From NCBI GenBank assembly GCA_008704415.1, contig VXIS01000162.1, positions 38,017-102,016 on the forward strand: a stretch of 64,000 bases of DNA, in the 5' to 3' direction. This stretch comes from Sphaerosporella brunnea (Eukaryota; Ascomycota; Pezizomycetes; Pezizales; Pyronemataceae). A model generated the notes under the pieces. The model did no database searches. It had not been told where the DNA came from and saw only the letters and a list, made by a program, of their open reading frames with translations. Below, one piece after another: positions 25,307 to 38,000 of the stretch. Both the position numbers and the translations under genes were made by a program. The number at the start of each line of letters is the position of its first letter. Position 1 is the stretch's first letter.

Positions 25307-26239
25307 TGTTTTTCTGTTATCCCGACAGAAGAGAAGTGGGAAGATGGGGATGAGAGGGCGGGTCGGGAGGTGAAATATATAAGGTGTGCCCATATGTTGT
25401 GGTATTTGGGGAGTTGGGGGTTGTGGGGGGGGGGTGTGGTGGGAAGGCTGATCATACACGTCATCCGCTTTGGGGGGAAATTCCATGAAATTCCATCAAA
25501 TGTAGCGTTCAGCGGGCGGTAGGGCTGGAGTTCGCGATTGGCAAATCGAGATTTCTGTCCTGGAACCTAAAACCAATGGTAGGTGGGCCTAGGGAAATAC
25601 GCCACAGCACTCGCCCCGGTCACAGCAGGTAAGGAGCTTCATAACGCCACCAATTCTTGATCAAATCTAACGAGTTTTTTATATTCAGAATCCTCATCGC
25701 TTGCACTTGCCGCCTGTCATATTTTGCGCGCCGCTCGCTTCCATATTGTGGTTGTTGGCGGGGTTGGGAGTTGAGGGCGTTGTGGGACTGGCACGGCGTG
25801 GTCCGCGGACTTTTGGTCATGACGTAAATCTCCAGACGAAGTGGTGAGCAGACAAAGCTCCACGGAAACTAAAAAGTACCATGATGGCACCATTAACCGT
25901 AAACGTAGACGCCGAGTGGTGGAGGGAAGCCGGCCCACGGAAGTTTAAATTGTGGTGGGTATGACGAAGGCCCAGACATCATCACCTCTGATCCGTCAAC
26001 CTCTCCAACATGTAGGAACTGGGGAGAGCCAGCGGCTAAGCCGTGGGCTGGAGTTGCGAGTTTGGAGGGGCTCTGGGATCTTGGGAGATAAAGCGAAGGC
26101 TTGGGAGAGTGTTGTTATGCTTCATTCAGCAACTTCCCGGCTCAGTATCTCGCTACAACGATAACGCCCTTGCCTGCCAGTGTTCTGCTGTGCCGAGGAG
26201 CGAATGGATCACGACGTTAGTGACAAGATCGTGATAGCG
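25307..26239. other. Intergenic region holding a dispersed repeat
   Basis: The IRC22 5' flank includes a G-rich stretch (25410-25440). The dispersed repeat copy 2 occupies 25553-25830. The remainder has no recognised gene. Confidence 0.55.
25553..25830. repeat. Dispersed repeat, copy 2 (uninterrupted)
   Basis: This matches the copy at 17091-17600 in the same orientation, without the inserted foldback element. Shared blocks include ctggaacctaaaaccaatgg and accaattcttgatcaaatct. It serves as the empty-site comparison for the insertion in copy 1. Confidence 0.65.
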
Positions 26240-27034
26240 TCAAATCATCATGACGGATTGAAAACAATTTACAACCTCAAGCCGGAGGAACTCCGGATGC
26301 CCTGCCATAATTTCATCCTCTAACTCTACCAACGCGTCCTCATCTAAGCAGAACCTATCCAGCACCCGCTTGTTTACATGAATGTAACACACCTCATCCG
26401 CAACAGTAGGATCCAAAGAATTGCACGTAACATCCTGAACAAGCTTGCGCGTAGAGCAGGATCGCTCTGAGGAACAGAATTTCAAAGGAGCGTACCTCGC
26501 AGGTCTTGAGGATATGGGGGCTTGTATCGCCCAGCTACTGTAGCAAATTCCTGCTTCAGTTCATTTTCGCTGTTAGTCTAAGCAGATTAGGCATACGGGA
26601 AGCAGCTGCAGCCTGAAGCTCGAGTGCTCACCATACAAGTGCTGGTAAAGCATGTAAATGGGCGGGCATCCATAGACCATCATCGCCCCTCGATAGTGCA
26701 ATCCCCTTTTCATATCTGCTGGCATAGGAGCAAGCGGCCTATTTGTAACATCAGCCGGGCCCTCCAAGTCTCCACCCTGGACTGCTTCAGAAGCGGTCTT
26801 GTAACTCTCATAGCGATCAAGTTGCTGGTTTCGCCAATGCTGACATTCCAGGCGGTGGCTCCAGCGTGCTTCGCAAATTCAGCCCTGCAGTAGTTGCATT
26901 GGACCCGGCCCCTGGGAGCGAGTCAGTTCAAGTTGTAGACTCAGGTCGCGCGGTTACTCACTGGCACCATAGTCCGGGTGTCCAAACTCTGTGAACTCCT
27001 CCTTAAGTTCAGTATTTTTTGTGGGCGGCATCAT
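26240..27034 (-). pseudogene. Frameshifted BED-like zinc-finger gene remnant
   Basis: The minus strand begins MMPPTKNTELKEEFTEFG, has a plausible intron (donor near 26962, acceptor near 26910) and continues GRVQCNYCRAEFAKHAGAT. The CxxC and surrounding residues resemble BED-type or hAT-associated zinc fingers. Right after this the frame breaks by one base. The continuation RLECQHWRNQQLDRYESYK, then GGDLEGPADVTNRPLAPMPA, is in another frame, and the end (TRKLVQDVTCNSLDPTVADE to CFQSVMMI, stop at 26240) needs further splices. It looks like a decayed gene, possibly a domesticated or former transposon protein. The family assignment is weak. Confidence 0.4.
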
Positions 27035-27134
27035 GAGCGAGGATATGGTAGTGGGCGAGGATGTGTCGCCATGCTGATGTCAGTCCGCGACACCATCCCC
27101 CGATTTCACGGATCTAGTGACCTGAACCAATGTG

Positions 27135-27267
27135 TACTCGCGTCTTCAAAAAAGATCGAGTCACGTGACTCTGATACACAATTTTTTACACTTGAAAGGC
27201 CTGAATCGAAGAAGTTTTGGCTCAGAAAAATATCACGTGATTCGATCTTTTTAAAACGACGCGAGTA
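27135..27267. mobile_element. Miniature foldback element, TACTCGCGTC family
   Basis: The left arm tactcgcgtcttcaaaaaag continues to about 27166. The right arm (27233-27267) ends gatctttttaaaacgacgcg followed by agta. The arms are near-perfect inverted repeats of about 34 bp, flanked by TA. Length is 133 bp with TA, with no coding capacity. It is only two bases from the next element. Confidence 0.75.
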
Positions 27268-27269
27268 GG

Positions 27270-27388
27270 TACCGTATAATTCCTTATATACCGCGCAGTG
27301 GCGAAGTGACTTCGCCAGGAGGCTGAGTGACTTCCCCACAGAGCGCAGTGACTTTGCCACATTGCCTTATCACCGGGGTAATACGGTA
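27270..27388. mobile_element. Miniature element, TACCGTAT family
   Basis: The ends are taccgtataattcc and ggggtaatacggta, a short imperfect inverted repeat with TA at both ends. The interior repeats gcagtg(g/a)c...gaagtgacttcgcc and gcgcagtgactttgccacat. The latter is nearly identical to the centre of the element at 56693-56820, so the two are probably related. Confidence 0.55.
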
Positions 27389-28086
27389 GTCGTGAGGTTA
27401 GGAAAATTCTATCCAATCGCAGGTTGTGACGTTTGCAACTCTTCGATTTTTTGGGCAGGCAAGGGGAGAAGAGCATCTTTGGCGCTTCCTCGCGATTGGG
27501 CACCTGAGAAGCTGTGCACCGGGAGTCAATTTGGCCTTGCAGATGCTGTGCCAGAATAGAATAGAAAGGGTATCTGACCTCAAAAGCGATGAATCCGAAA
27601 AAAAATGGACTGACAGGAAAGAAGCACTATTCTGATAGGCAGGAAGGGGTGATAAATGACATAGAGTACATAGAGACGCCCGAATCACGGTTTTCCGCAG
27701 GTATGAGATGTAGAGAGTAGAATCGTTCGGTACTGCATAGCCCACAAGACAGGGAAACCTAACTACACAGCAGGAGAGTAGCATAAATAACACCCATGAA
27801 ATTTTGGAAAAAAAGAGAGAGAGCAAGACACAGTGAAAAAAAAAAGATGAAAGAAAGCCAACAGAACACCATTTTTGTAATTGCCATGTACCAAACCCAG
27901 TAATCAACTGATAGAAGACTAGGTGGGTGGTGGTGCACAGCAGGTGAAAACGACAGAAGAGCCACAAGTCAAGACTAGAATCGAAACACCGATGCCAATC
28001 GTATACAAGAGCCCAAGAGAACACCCGCAACTCCCTTATGCCACCGTTTATCCCACTGTTTTCACCACCCCTTCCTCATGTACCCC
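27389..28086. other. Intergenic / eIF4B 3' flank
   Basis: This holds the downstream flank of the eIF4B gene. A hydrophobic minus-strand frame of about 210 codons spans it but lacks any family feature and runs into the miniature element, so it is not called. Confidence 0.55.
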
Positions 28087-30055
28087 TTACGCAACAGGAG
28101 CACGTCCGGAGCCACGTCCACCACGCTTTCCGGTGGTCACAGTGGACCAGCCATCGGACTCTCCCTCGTTCTTGGGAGTCTCCTTGGGTCCGGGACCTCT
28201 GGCTCTCCAGTTGTCAGGGCTCTTGGGCTGCGGCTTCTCAGCGCGCCTGTCCCCACGAGGTGGCCTGTCCGGTCCGGGTCCCTCAGGCTTGACCTGTTCC
28301 TCGCCCTCTTCACCAGCAACGGAGCCGGATCCACGACGCAGGACGTCAAAGCCCTTGGTGGCAACCGGAGTTCCGGCCTCAGAGGCAGCCTTCTCTTTAG
28401 CCTCAGCCTCACGTGCCGCCTTCTTCTCTTCCCGTTCCTTCTCCTCCTTGGCCTTGCGAGCAGCGGCGGCCGCAGCCCTGCGCTCCTCAATCTCCTTCTC
28501 TCTTTGCGTAGTGTCAATGGGCCTGGCGCCACCGAATGGGTTGGGTTTGTCGCTGCCCGTCGTAGGGGCTTCGGTCGCAACTGGCTGCTCAGAACGCTTC
28601 TTGAGTTCGAGTCGGGGGCGCGACTGGGGAATGACGGGGGAGGCAGGAGTGCTGCGCTGAGGAGCGTCGGGACGGGCTCCCTTACGCCACTCGTTGTCCT
28701 TCTCAGCCGCACTGGGCTGCCTCTCAACAGGGGGACGCTCGCGGAATCCTCCGTGGCGCTCAAATCCGTCGGCATTGGGGGCGGGCGAACGACGGCGGAA
28801 TTCTCCACGAGGACGGTCATTCCCGGTCGGCGAGGTAGCGGGGAGAGGAGACAACGGTCCCTTGCGTTCCCAGTTACCAAAATCGCGAACCTTGCCGTCT
28901 CCCTCTTCACGGAAAGAGTTCTGGCGGCGGCCATGGCCACCATCCTCACGGTCGTGACGCTCGTAGCCACGGCGCTGAGAGGGCTCGAGCGCGGGGAGCG
29001 GGCCAGAGCGGCGCCACTCGCCGGCAGTGCGGTCATCTCCACGGTCCTTGGCTAATCGACAATCAGCTAAATTTCACGACCAGCAGCCAGATCAACAAAC
29101 CGGGCTCCGCAACACTGATTCTGACATTGCGGCCAGCAAGCTGTTTGCCGTTCAACTCTAAGGCAGCCAAGAGTCCATCCCTGGTGCTGAATTCAACGTA
29201 ACCGAAACCCTTGGGACGGTCCTGCTCTCTGTCACGCACAAGTCTCACGTTGGACACCTCGCAGCTCGCGAAGAAGTCGGAAATTTCGCCCTCGGTGACA
29301 TCGAAGGAGAGATTACCGACATGCGCAGTGTAAGGGGGATGGTCGGGGATGGGAACCGCGGCACGAGCGGGGAATCGATCGCCGTCGTCAGCTGTGCGCT
29401 TGTTAGGACTAATCTCTTGCCACGAGATGTATATACTGCTTACCTCTGGAATAGCCGCTATAGCGATCGTTACCACTGCCGGTGGTGGTGGTGGTGGTGG
29501 CTCCGTAGTCGCGACGAGTGCTACTGCCGTAGCCACTGGTGGTGCGAGTCTCTGATTCAAATATTTAGCGTTACATATACTTAAAACCCCACAAATCATG
29601 AGGTCAATAAGGAGACGAACCAGATGCTAGGAAAGGGGTGAGTTAGATTGACTGAAAGGAGAGACATCAATATTTTTATGAAATGAAGTGGGAATACATA
29701 CGAATGGTTGGCATGTCCTCCATCTCGTCGGCCCACGAGGTTCCATAACCTGCTCGAATATTAGCATGACGGGCAGATGCCGCTGTCAACAACCTGTGCC
29801 GAGTCGCAGCGCGTGTTGACATTGGCCAACGGCGGCGGCTTCGGCTAGGTGAAGTTGACAGTTGCAGGGTAGCCACTCACTCTCATCTGCGAGGAATTCC
29901 CCGAGGGCCATCTTCTGTACTTTCTTGGGACCTATGTGAATTTGGTCAGCAATTTGCTACCAAACTGCCCATAGTGCAGGTGACATAGCGAAGGTCTAAT
30001 GGGTTCTGCCCATGGGGCGGTGATGTGCATTCATAAAGGAAGAGAACGAACCCAT
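28087..30055 (-). CDS. TIF3: Translation initiation factor eIF4B (RRM protein)
   Basis: Stimulates eIF4A helicase during mRNA scanning. The preferred exons are 30055-30052 (four bases, ATGG), 29931-29881, 29749-29702, a possible 6 nt exon 29626-29621, 29551-29444, 29391-29101 and 29051-28087, giving 488 or 490 aa. The N-terminus reads MGPKKVQKMALGEFLADESYGTSWADEM across two introns. An RRM (about residues 90-165) contains YTAHVGNLSF and GFGYVEF. The rest is an Arg/Asp/Gly-rich and then Lys/Glu/Ala-rich repetitive region, ending GWSTVTTGKRGGRGSGRAPV. If the mini first exon is wrong, translation may start at the internal ATG near 29912. Confidence 0.88.
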
Positions 30056-30521
30056 GATTGCAAGAGTAGCGAACGCGCTTCAACCGAGACGCGTTTGCTG
30101 ACAGACAAGAGAGCTGAAGACTATTTCTTCAGCTGTTCCAGAGGAGGATGTTGTTTGCTGTGGACGAATGTGGGTTTGTCGGAGGCGGGAAGTATGAGTT
30201 GCGAACCGTCCTATAGCAGGCGGGGTGGTGGTGGTGGTGTGAAAAAGGTCAATTCAAAAAAATGTGATTGTGGGCGTTTAGTTGGTGCCAGGGAACATCA
30301 GCCTCTATCCTATCACACCTAAGCAAGTTAAAGCAACCTAAGCAACCTGCCAAACCAAACCAAACGTTCAAAGCAGATCGAATTCCCTTTCAAACAAAAG
30401 AGAAGCTGTTGGTTTATTTCCTGTCCTTTCCAATGGCAATATAGTTAAACATTACTTTTACATATGTGCTGATGATTTTCTGCTCGCTGGCTTAGTATCT
30501 CTTCAAAAGCTCATCTCTACC
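30056..30521. promoter_or_regulatory. Divergent promoter of eIF4B and Tim17-like gene
   Basis: 466 bp separate the two start codons. The stretch contains a short GGT repeat (30220-30240) and a CAAG/AACC-rich segment (30315-30375). No further gene is seen. Confidence 0.5.
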
Positions 30522-31350
30522 ATGCAGAACCCCTCGCCGACCCCGCCATCCTCGCGCGCTGAACCAATACTACTTCCAGCGTTGAAGGTGGGCGTAGTCA
30601 CTGGTCCGTCATCCACTCATTCGAGCCGGCCACCCCGCTCTCGCAACTCGGCTCACAGCATCTCGAAACTGTAGGATGTTCGGGCTTTTTCTTTGGCGGT
30701 ATCGCAGCTGTGGTGCGATCTACGCCCACCATCGGGTTGTTCGCCCTCGGTACTGGCATCAATTGCTTTGCGTTGGGCTCGACATACACTGGTATGGAGG
30801 AGGTTTCACTTGATCCGAGTCGTGGATGGAGTTGACATGCGAGAGAACAGCCGTACGATTGATCATGTTCCGCGCTCTACATGATCCGTATATGAAAGGT
30901 TCGACGATAGACTTCACGCCGAAAGACAAGGTCTATATCAGCAGCGCGTCTGGATCTTTGACTGGTGCGATGCTTGGCTTTTTACTGAGTGGGTTTCCTT
31001 CACACATCTACAGCGCCGAACCAGCGATCCTAACGAATTGCACAGGAGGGCGATCCAATGTCATACCGGGCGCCATCTTTTGGGGTCTGATGGGAATGGG
31101 AGGACAATATGCCTACAACGCTGCTGATGCGCGGCATACCGAGGAGATGTTGGAGCCGCAGGTGGAGAGATCTAACTTTCTGGACCGTGCATTTGCATCG
31201 AAATGGAATCCAGTCAAGAAGCTGACGGATGAGGAGTATGTGAGCATGCTCCGAAGCAAGTTGCTGGCTGTGGAGGCAGAGCTGGCAATTACGAACGAGG
31301 AGATTGAGAAGTTGGAGAAAAGCCAACGCAGGAATTCCGAGCAGCAATAA
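30522..31350 (+). CDS. Tim17/Tim22-like multi-pass membrane protein
   Basis: Conserved-looking fungal membrane protein, probably mitochondrial. Exons 30522-30603, 30675-30791 and 30851-31350 give 232 aa. Gly-rich hydrophobic spans (VGVVTGCSGFFFGGIAAVV, IGLFALGTGINCFALGSTY, SASGSLTGAMLGFLLSGF, VIPGAIFWGLMGMGGQYAY) resemble the Tim17/Tim22/Pmp24 fold. The C-terminus (about 150-232) is hydrophilic and helical (LTDEEYVSMLRSKLLAVEAE). The intron 1 donor (GTCCGT) is non-consensus after GT, but its use restores the continuous hydrophobic sequence. Import role versus another function cannot be decided from sequence. Confidence 0.8.
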
Positions 31351-32003
31351 ATTGAGATTGACATGAAATCCCGGTTAATTCAGTTCAATTCGCAACGGTG
31401 AACATGAGTGAGAGCGGATGAACGAGTGGGCACGTGAGGTTCGGCGACTCTTTTTTCCGCCGAAGTAGTTGTTGTCCGAGTCGGGTACGTGCCGCTACGT
31501 GGCAGCCTCCGGGTCACATGCTGGTCAAGTACGTACCGCTGCGAGGTACCGATCCTCCTCCAACTCCGCCCGCCGCCTCTCCCGACCCTCATGCCTCGCG
31601 CGCCCGCCGCATAGACATCCCCCGCCCGTCACCCGCAGCTCTATAGATACTTCCTAGTAGATGGCAAGAAGCTAAACCGTCAGGCGCGGGTGGTATCCGT
31701 GCACTCTCCAGGATGACACCGTGCCGCTATCCTTGCCTTGAACGCTGGACATCGAACCCTCAAACTCCTTCTCTTCCCCTTCCAGAAGCTCTCTCCTTCG
31801 AGTGTTTGCAACAACCCGACTCGATTGCTGGTTTCTGTTTTCTACACCTCTATCATCTCTTTTAATCCTTTTCTTTGAGGTTCTTCCATTCTCTTAGTAG
31901 TGCCTCATATCCCCTCGTTTGCACCATTTTTGAAAGATTTACTTTGTAGGGGGAAGCTTGTTTCTTGTCTGCATGTCGTCTGTCCATCGCCGCCATCACA
32001 ACC
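31351..32003. promoter_or_regulatory. Promoter region of FMP27/BLTP2
   Basis: This is the upstream region of the giant gene, C/T-rich at 31745-31880. It contains inverted gtacgt motifs (31485 and 31528). No gene is recognised. Confidence 0.45.
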
Positions 32004-35000
32004 ATGTCAGCTTCCCCGATTATAGCTAATTTCGCAACATTTGTGGTCGGCACCTTCGTTTTCTTCCTCATCTGCGCATTCGTCTCCTTCGCTGTTCTCC
32101 GTGTCGTCACCGGTATCTCGATCCAGCGGCCGGGCTATCTCTCGTTCAAACGCATCTCGTTTGAACCCAAAGCCGGCCTTAAACTCGAAGTACGGAAACT
32201 CGGATTGTTGCTACACAGGCCCACGTTTGCGCAGCCAACATGGGTCACCATCGTTGTTCAGGATTCCCACGTCACAGTGGATCTTCGCCTCAAAGGGGGG
32301 GGGGCTGCAGAGGAGGGGGGCGGTGATGCGAAGGGCGACAAGAATGCTGCCGGAAAGGGCGGCCAAGGGGCGCCTGCTCTTGCCGAGGAGGCTGATGAAA
32401 ACATGGCCGGTGAACGGAAGAACAAGCTCATGCTGCGATTGAAGGAGAAGTTGCAGAAGGCGCACAAATGGCTGCAATGGATCAGCTTGGTGGATGTCGC
32501 AATCACGAATACTACCGTCACGATCGCCGACGTTGGGAGCATTCAAGTTGGATCCCTCACTCTTATGGTTGATACGAAACGTGGAGCGGCAAACCGAAAT
32601 CCAATGTTTGATCACTGCACTGACCTCAACGAGGGTGCACGGCCTATCGAATGGATTCTGGGGACCAAGAGCGTCCTCTTGCTTACCACCAGGGAGGAAC
32701 CCGTCGAGCTACTGGACCATGCTTCAGTCAACGTCTACGGTGTCGTGGCGAAGGGACTGGACGGTCTCAGGGATCTGGCCGTGGCGTTCAAGTTAGGACG
32801 TGTGACCTTGCCCGTCGATGATCTTTTAACCTTCTCCTCAAAGCTGAAGGTTGTCAAAGCTGATCTCAAGAAGAAGAAGGAGGTGATCACTACCAATGAC
32901 TCAAAAGCGCCTCTGGGTGCTTTGACGGAGGAAGTATTTCTGCCTGGAAGCCGAACCCAGAGAGTTACGGAGGCAGTGATGGACAACAGAGAACTTTTGC
33001 ACAGCCTCTTGGAAGGCGTGAAGGGAATCCAGTTTGCTATTGGCCACCTTGTGGTCTCGAAGGAAATCCCCAACATCCAGCCGGCTGGGCGGCCACTTCA
33101 GGTGTCTCTCGGTCTGAAGGAACTCTGGATGGACGTCCATCAGCTTGATCGAAAGAGCGCTGCTCATCGGATGTACGTTGCTCCTGCTATACTGAAGTAC
33201 TTTTGTTAATATCTCGCAGGTATTTCTCGCCCAGTGATATCGCCCATCAAGCTCTTCTGGCGGCGATTTCGGTTACCATCAGCCTGAACGATGGTGTACG
33301 ACAAGATAAGATCGCGTACATACCTATGGTCACCATGACATCGCGAACGACGCTGTTCTCCAAGACAATCCAAATAATGGAGAGTTTAGAATCTGATCGT
33401 AATGCCAATATCTTATCCGCAAACGTTGTGGTCACCTCCCCGGCAATTGATTTGCAACCCAGGCATTTACCCCTTCTGGTGGCATTCAGCCAGTCTAGGC
33501 CCAAGCGGGCCCCTTCGTCGGGAGGAGGAGGGCGCGCACACATCATTTCACGGCTCTTGCCCAAGGCTAGCGTAAAGCTCTCCATCCAAGAGCCAGTCAT
33601 GCGAATTACACTGCCTCCAACGGAGCCCGAAAGCCAGGATATGGATATGCTCGTCTCCAGCCTTTCGTCAATATCAGTTGACCTCGAGGCTTCGCATGAG
33701 GCCGAAGGCCAGGCGCGATATTCACTTGATGCCGCTCTCCGCGTTACGTCCCATAACTTCTATTACCGGGCAGCTTGTGGAATGCGACATGATCTTATGC
33801 AAACCGAAACGTTCGACCTCAAGGCTGAAGTCAACGCCTCGCCAGAGGTGCAGGTCGTTGTCTATGCATATATCTCGTCATTCGCCCTAACTCTTGCCCG
33901 CCCGGAAATCGTGGAGGGCATCAAGCAAATGGTTTCCCAGTTCCACAGCGACTATAAACCAGACAAAATTCGACGTCCGCAGTCTTCCGAATCTCGGAAT
34001 TTCCTGCGCCAGATTCCTTTATGGCTTGAACATTTCAAACTCGAATGCAATGACTTCAGCATCGAGGTGGCTGGTATCGACACACAGATATCCGAGTTTA
34101 CTCGAGGGGCAGCATTGCAAATGGACAGTTGGACCATCGATTACAAGTGCAAGAAAGGTGGCGAGCAGAGCTACCGTACAGCCCAACGACGTAGAACAAC
34201 CTCCCGGACTCTATCGAAGTCGGAAGAACTGAAGAAGCCCCTCTCATCCAAGTCAGTTTCTGGAAAGAATCCCACCGATGGCCGAAAATTGAGCTTGCAC
34301 ATAAGAGGCTTGGAAGGGTTTATGGTTGACGGATTGGAATCATGGGAGGAGCAGCCATTCCTGCAAATCCCTCATTTCGACCTCGGATTCTCCACCATGA
34401 ATGACGCAGAGGGCCCTGTTCTGCACATCAGCTCGTTCTCTAAATCGCTTTACATCAACTACTCGCTTTACCGCCATTATTGTATCTTTGTGGCTGCTAA
34501 GATTATCAAGGAGGCATTTTGTGGCGTGGGAAAGAAATCTGGCAAGAATTCGGAATCGCAACGGCGCTCCCCTGACGATAGCTCGTTTCAACGGAGAGAT
34601 TTCGGCGATATGGATATGTTGGACAGCCCTGTAGGAGATAGCAACGCCGAATTTGTCAGCGTCGATATCAAGCTGCAATACGTGCAAGTCAAAGCAAGCA
34701 TGCCTGATGACCCTCCTATGATGCTGGAGATCAACCAACTCGACACTGGCCGTCACAGGTGGGGTTTCCCTTTCCTCAAGGCAAAGCACTTCAGATTATA
34801 CGCGGAATCTCCAAGAGTCGAAAACGCCTGGGCCCGTATCATCAGTTTAAGGAACTTCCGACTTGATCTTCGCGAAATAAGAAAAAAATCCGAGAGGACC
34901 ATCATAGAAGAGAAGTCGATTGATTTGTCTGCGGATGCAGTTCGACTGGCTATACCCCACCAATTGATTCTGTATAAAATCACAGACAATATAGTCAACA

Positions 35001-38000
35001 CAATGAAGGCATCGCAGCAAATGCACCACCGTTTCAAGACTGGCACCAAAGAATACATCCTCGAAAAGGGGCCTGAAGCTGCGAAGATTATTCCCAAAAT
35101 CTCTCTCAAAACTAAAGCTCTGCTTTTGGAGTTGGAAGACGACCCATTCGAGACCAAGTTGGGATTGATTTATCGTGTTGGATTGTCTGAACAAAAGAAG
35201 AGGCTGGCTAGAGAAGCCGCGTTTGAAGCCAAGGTCAAAAAGATGGAGCAACATCAACATACCAAGTCTCCTGAAACCAACCGGCTCCCTGTTGATTCTT
35301 CCAAGCAGAGAGGCCGAAGTCGTACCTGGAGACACGATACCTTCCGCCCTGCCAACCTACGCTCCCATACCCAAACCGCCAGATCGAAGTCAAGCCAGCC
35401 TGCAGTCAAAAATATGCGCTACGACCCTGAGAGTGCTGCCGGTCCTTCCGAAAGCGCATCCGTATCTATTCAAGAGGCTTGGGAAAGGCTTCAAGAGCTC
35501 AATTCCGTGGCTTGGATCAAGCGGATCAGGCTAGCAAGGGATCAGCAACAAACGCGGATGAGTGAGGCAAGGGAAATGCTCTGGGGACATGATGACATGC
35601 CCACGGATTCTGCGGAGGGAGAAACCATTCTGGGCTTGCCCATGCGTCCGGCTCTGATGTCGGCATTCTTCAATGATGTGTCCATCACGGTGGATAAGCC
35701 GTCATTTCCTCTCAGCCAATTGCCAAAGTTTCTCCACAGAGTTGGAAAGGGGCTACCCGAAGACACCCAGTTTGCTCTGCTTGTCCCTCTCAGCCTCAAG
35801 CTTACTTTTAACGAAGGGAAGCTACTGCTCAGAGATTACCCTCTACCGTTCGTCCACATACCTCACCCCAGAGTTGGCCAGAGATCGCCTTCTTGGATCC
35901 TGCAAGCCGACTTTGTGGTGGCCGAGGAGTACCGTGGGAATGAATCTATGCGCCATGCGCAAGTCAATATCATCCCGCCCTCAAAAGCCGAATATGGTGG
36001 ATTTGCGATTGACGTTCGTCGGACGGTTTCCCCAGTGAAATCATACTCGGACATCAAAGTGTCAATAAATACATCTTATTCCACTCGGATTTGTTGGTGC
36101 ACGGCATATCAACCAGCAATTCAGGATATGATGGTGGTATTCGAGACGTTTTCGAAGCCACATGTTGATCCAAGTGAACGAACCGGGTTCTGGGACAAGA
36201 TCAGGTTGATTCTGCACTCTCAGCTTACTCTGGCGTGGGAGGGCGATGGTGATGTCCACTTGGCTCTCAAGGGTGAGTACAAGTATCATAGTTTCCTAAT
36301 TTACACTAACATCATACATAGGTTCTCGGGATCCGTACATGCTGACTGGAGACGGTGCCGGTTTTGTCATGTGCTGGAGAGGCAATGTTCGCTGGCATCT
36401 CGGAAGGGATGAAGACCCACGCAAACTCCTCAAAGTGGACAGTGCGGAATACATCCTCGCGATTCCGGACTACACCAACCATGTCTTCGAAGATATCGAT
36501 ATGGGCGGTATCCCGGAGAATAGAAGTATCAACAGCACAAATAGCTCTGAGAATGCCGTTCAATTCCAGAAGGTCATCATGAAGCTCTCTGGTCCTGTAC
36601 GATGGCTTGTTGGTTTGATGTTTGAGCAAGAGATAACTCAAGAGGATGATTGGAAACAGAGGAAACGATCCTCTGAGTTCATTCCGCACTACAAAGTCAC
36701 GCTCAAGAGCCTTGAATATGCAAAGGCCCCGCCTGGAGAGGTCAGTACCCCTCTTTCTTGTTTAGTACGACTCTGACATAAAGTCCAGGTATATGATGCG
36801 TTCAGGGGCTTCCGAAGTCACCATATCCACATGTCACTGGCTATCGTCTCGCCCATCGATAGAGATCCCACGAATATGGGCTCACCGACAAGTTACAATA
36901 CCATACATCTCACTCCGAAATTCTTCACCCACTTCTTTTCATGGTGGTCACTGTTTTCTGGTGTCATGTCGTTGCCTGTTAGACAAGGTGCTTTATGGCC
37001 TGGGCCTGAAAAATCCACCAAGAAGTTTGGAAGACACCTTGCGACTATCAAGTACAAGCTATGCCTCTCTCCCTTATTTATCAGCCACATATACAAGTAC
37101 TACGACAAAGATGATGCAGGCAACGACATCATTGCCGCAACTGGTCTCAAGGCTAAGCTGGATGCATTGCTGTTGGACATCCACATGCGACGGGAAGAGT
37201 CGCTGGTGATTCCTGGTAGCACTACCATGAAGATCAACCAGGCAGAGCTCGACTTCCATTCTGCGGATATACGAGCAGTGCATGCCGTGACTCCGGGCGA
37301 CACGCTGCAGGAGCTCATGAACCAGACCGCGGATGTGCTCGATGACATGGCAGAAACCATCAGATACACGGGTGACATGTCGCAGTTTACTATTGCCGAT
37401 GGTGACTATACCTGGGTGGACATGGATGACTTTGTCGAGTTGGATTGGGCTCTGAATCGGAACAAAACCCCAAAGACTCAGATTATGCCATTAGCATATG
37501 CTCCTCGGTTCACCTACTTCCGGCAGACCGATCATTCTGTCCCAGAATCTGACATGGCCTCTCCCATGAGTCCGTTTGGAAACGAAGCCACGCACGACTG
37601 CATCATGTCACTCAACAATGACCCGAGAGAGATCCAATGCGCTCTTGTGCAAGCACGATTGGAACGCGTCAACGAGCAAATGAGTTTAAACAAGGAGGCA
37701 ATCGAGCATTTGGCCAAACATATCAGAATGTATCCGGAAGATCTAGACCTCAAAGAATCATCAGAGAAGCTCATTCAACAGAGTTCTGTTCTTTTCAACA
37801 TGAGAGCGTTCTTGGAGACTATGCTTCGTAGAATCTCGAGCAGGTTAGATGAGGCAGAAAAGAGAAATGGCGCAGAGCTTGATCCTGAGGATTCCAATGC
37901 AGATTCGGAGATGTTGGGCGTCGATGCTTCGACCTTTGCTGACTATGTCAGTGACTTTGACAATCGCTTTATTGTTCACAACATGCAAGCCAAGTGGAGC

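Noticed and set aside
27398..28030. Minus-strand hydrophobic frame of about 210 codons
   Set aside because: It overlaps the eIF4B 3' flank and a miniature element. Its Leu/Phe/Ser-rich content reflects local base composition.
31965..32003. Upstream start for FMP27
   Set aside because: The frame there begins with TTG. The first ATG is 32004 and precedes the expected membrane anchor.
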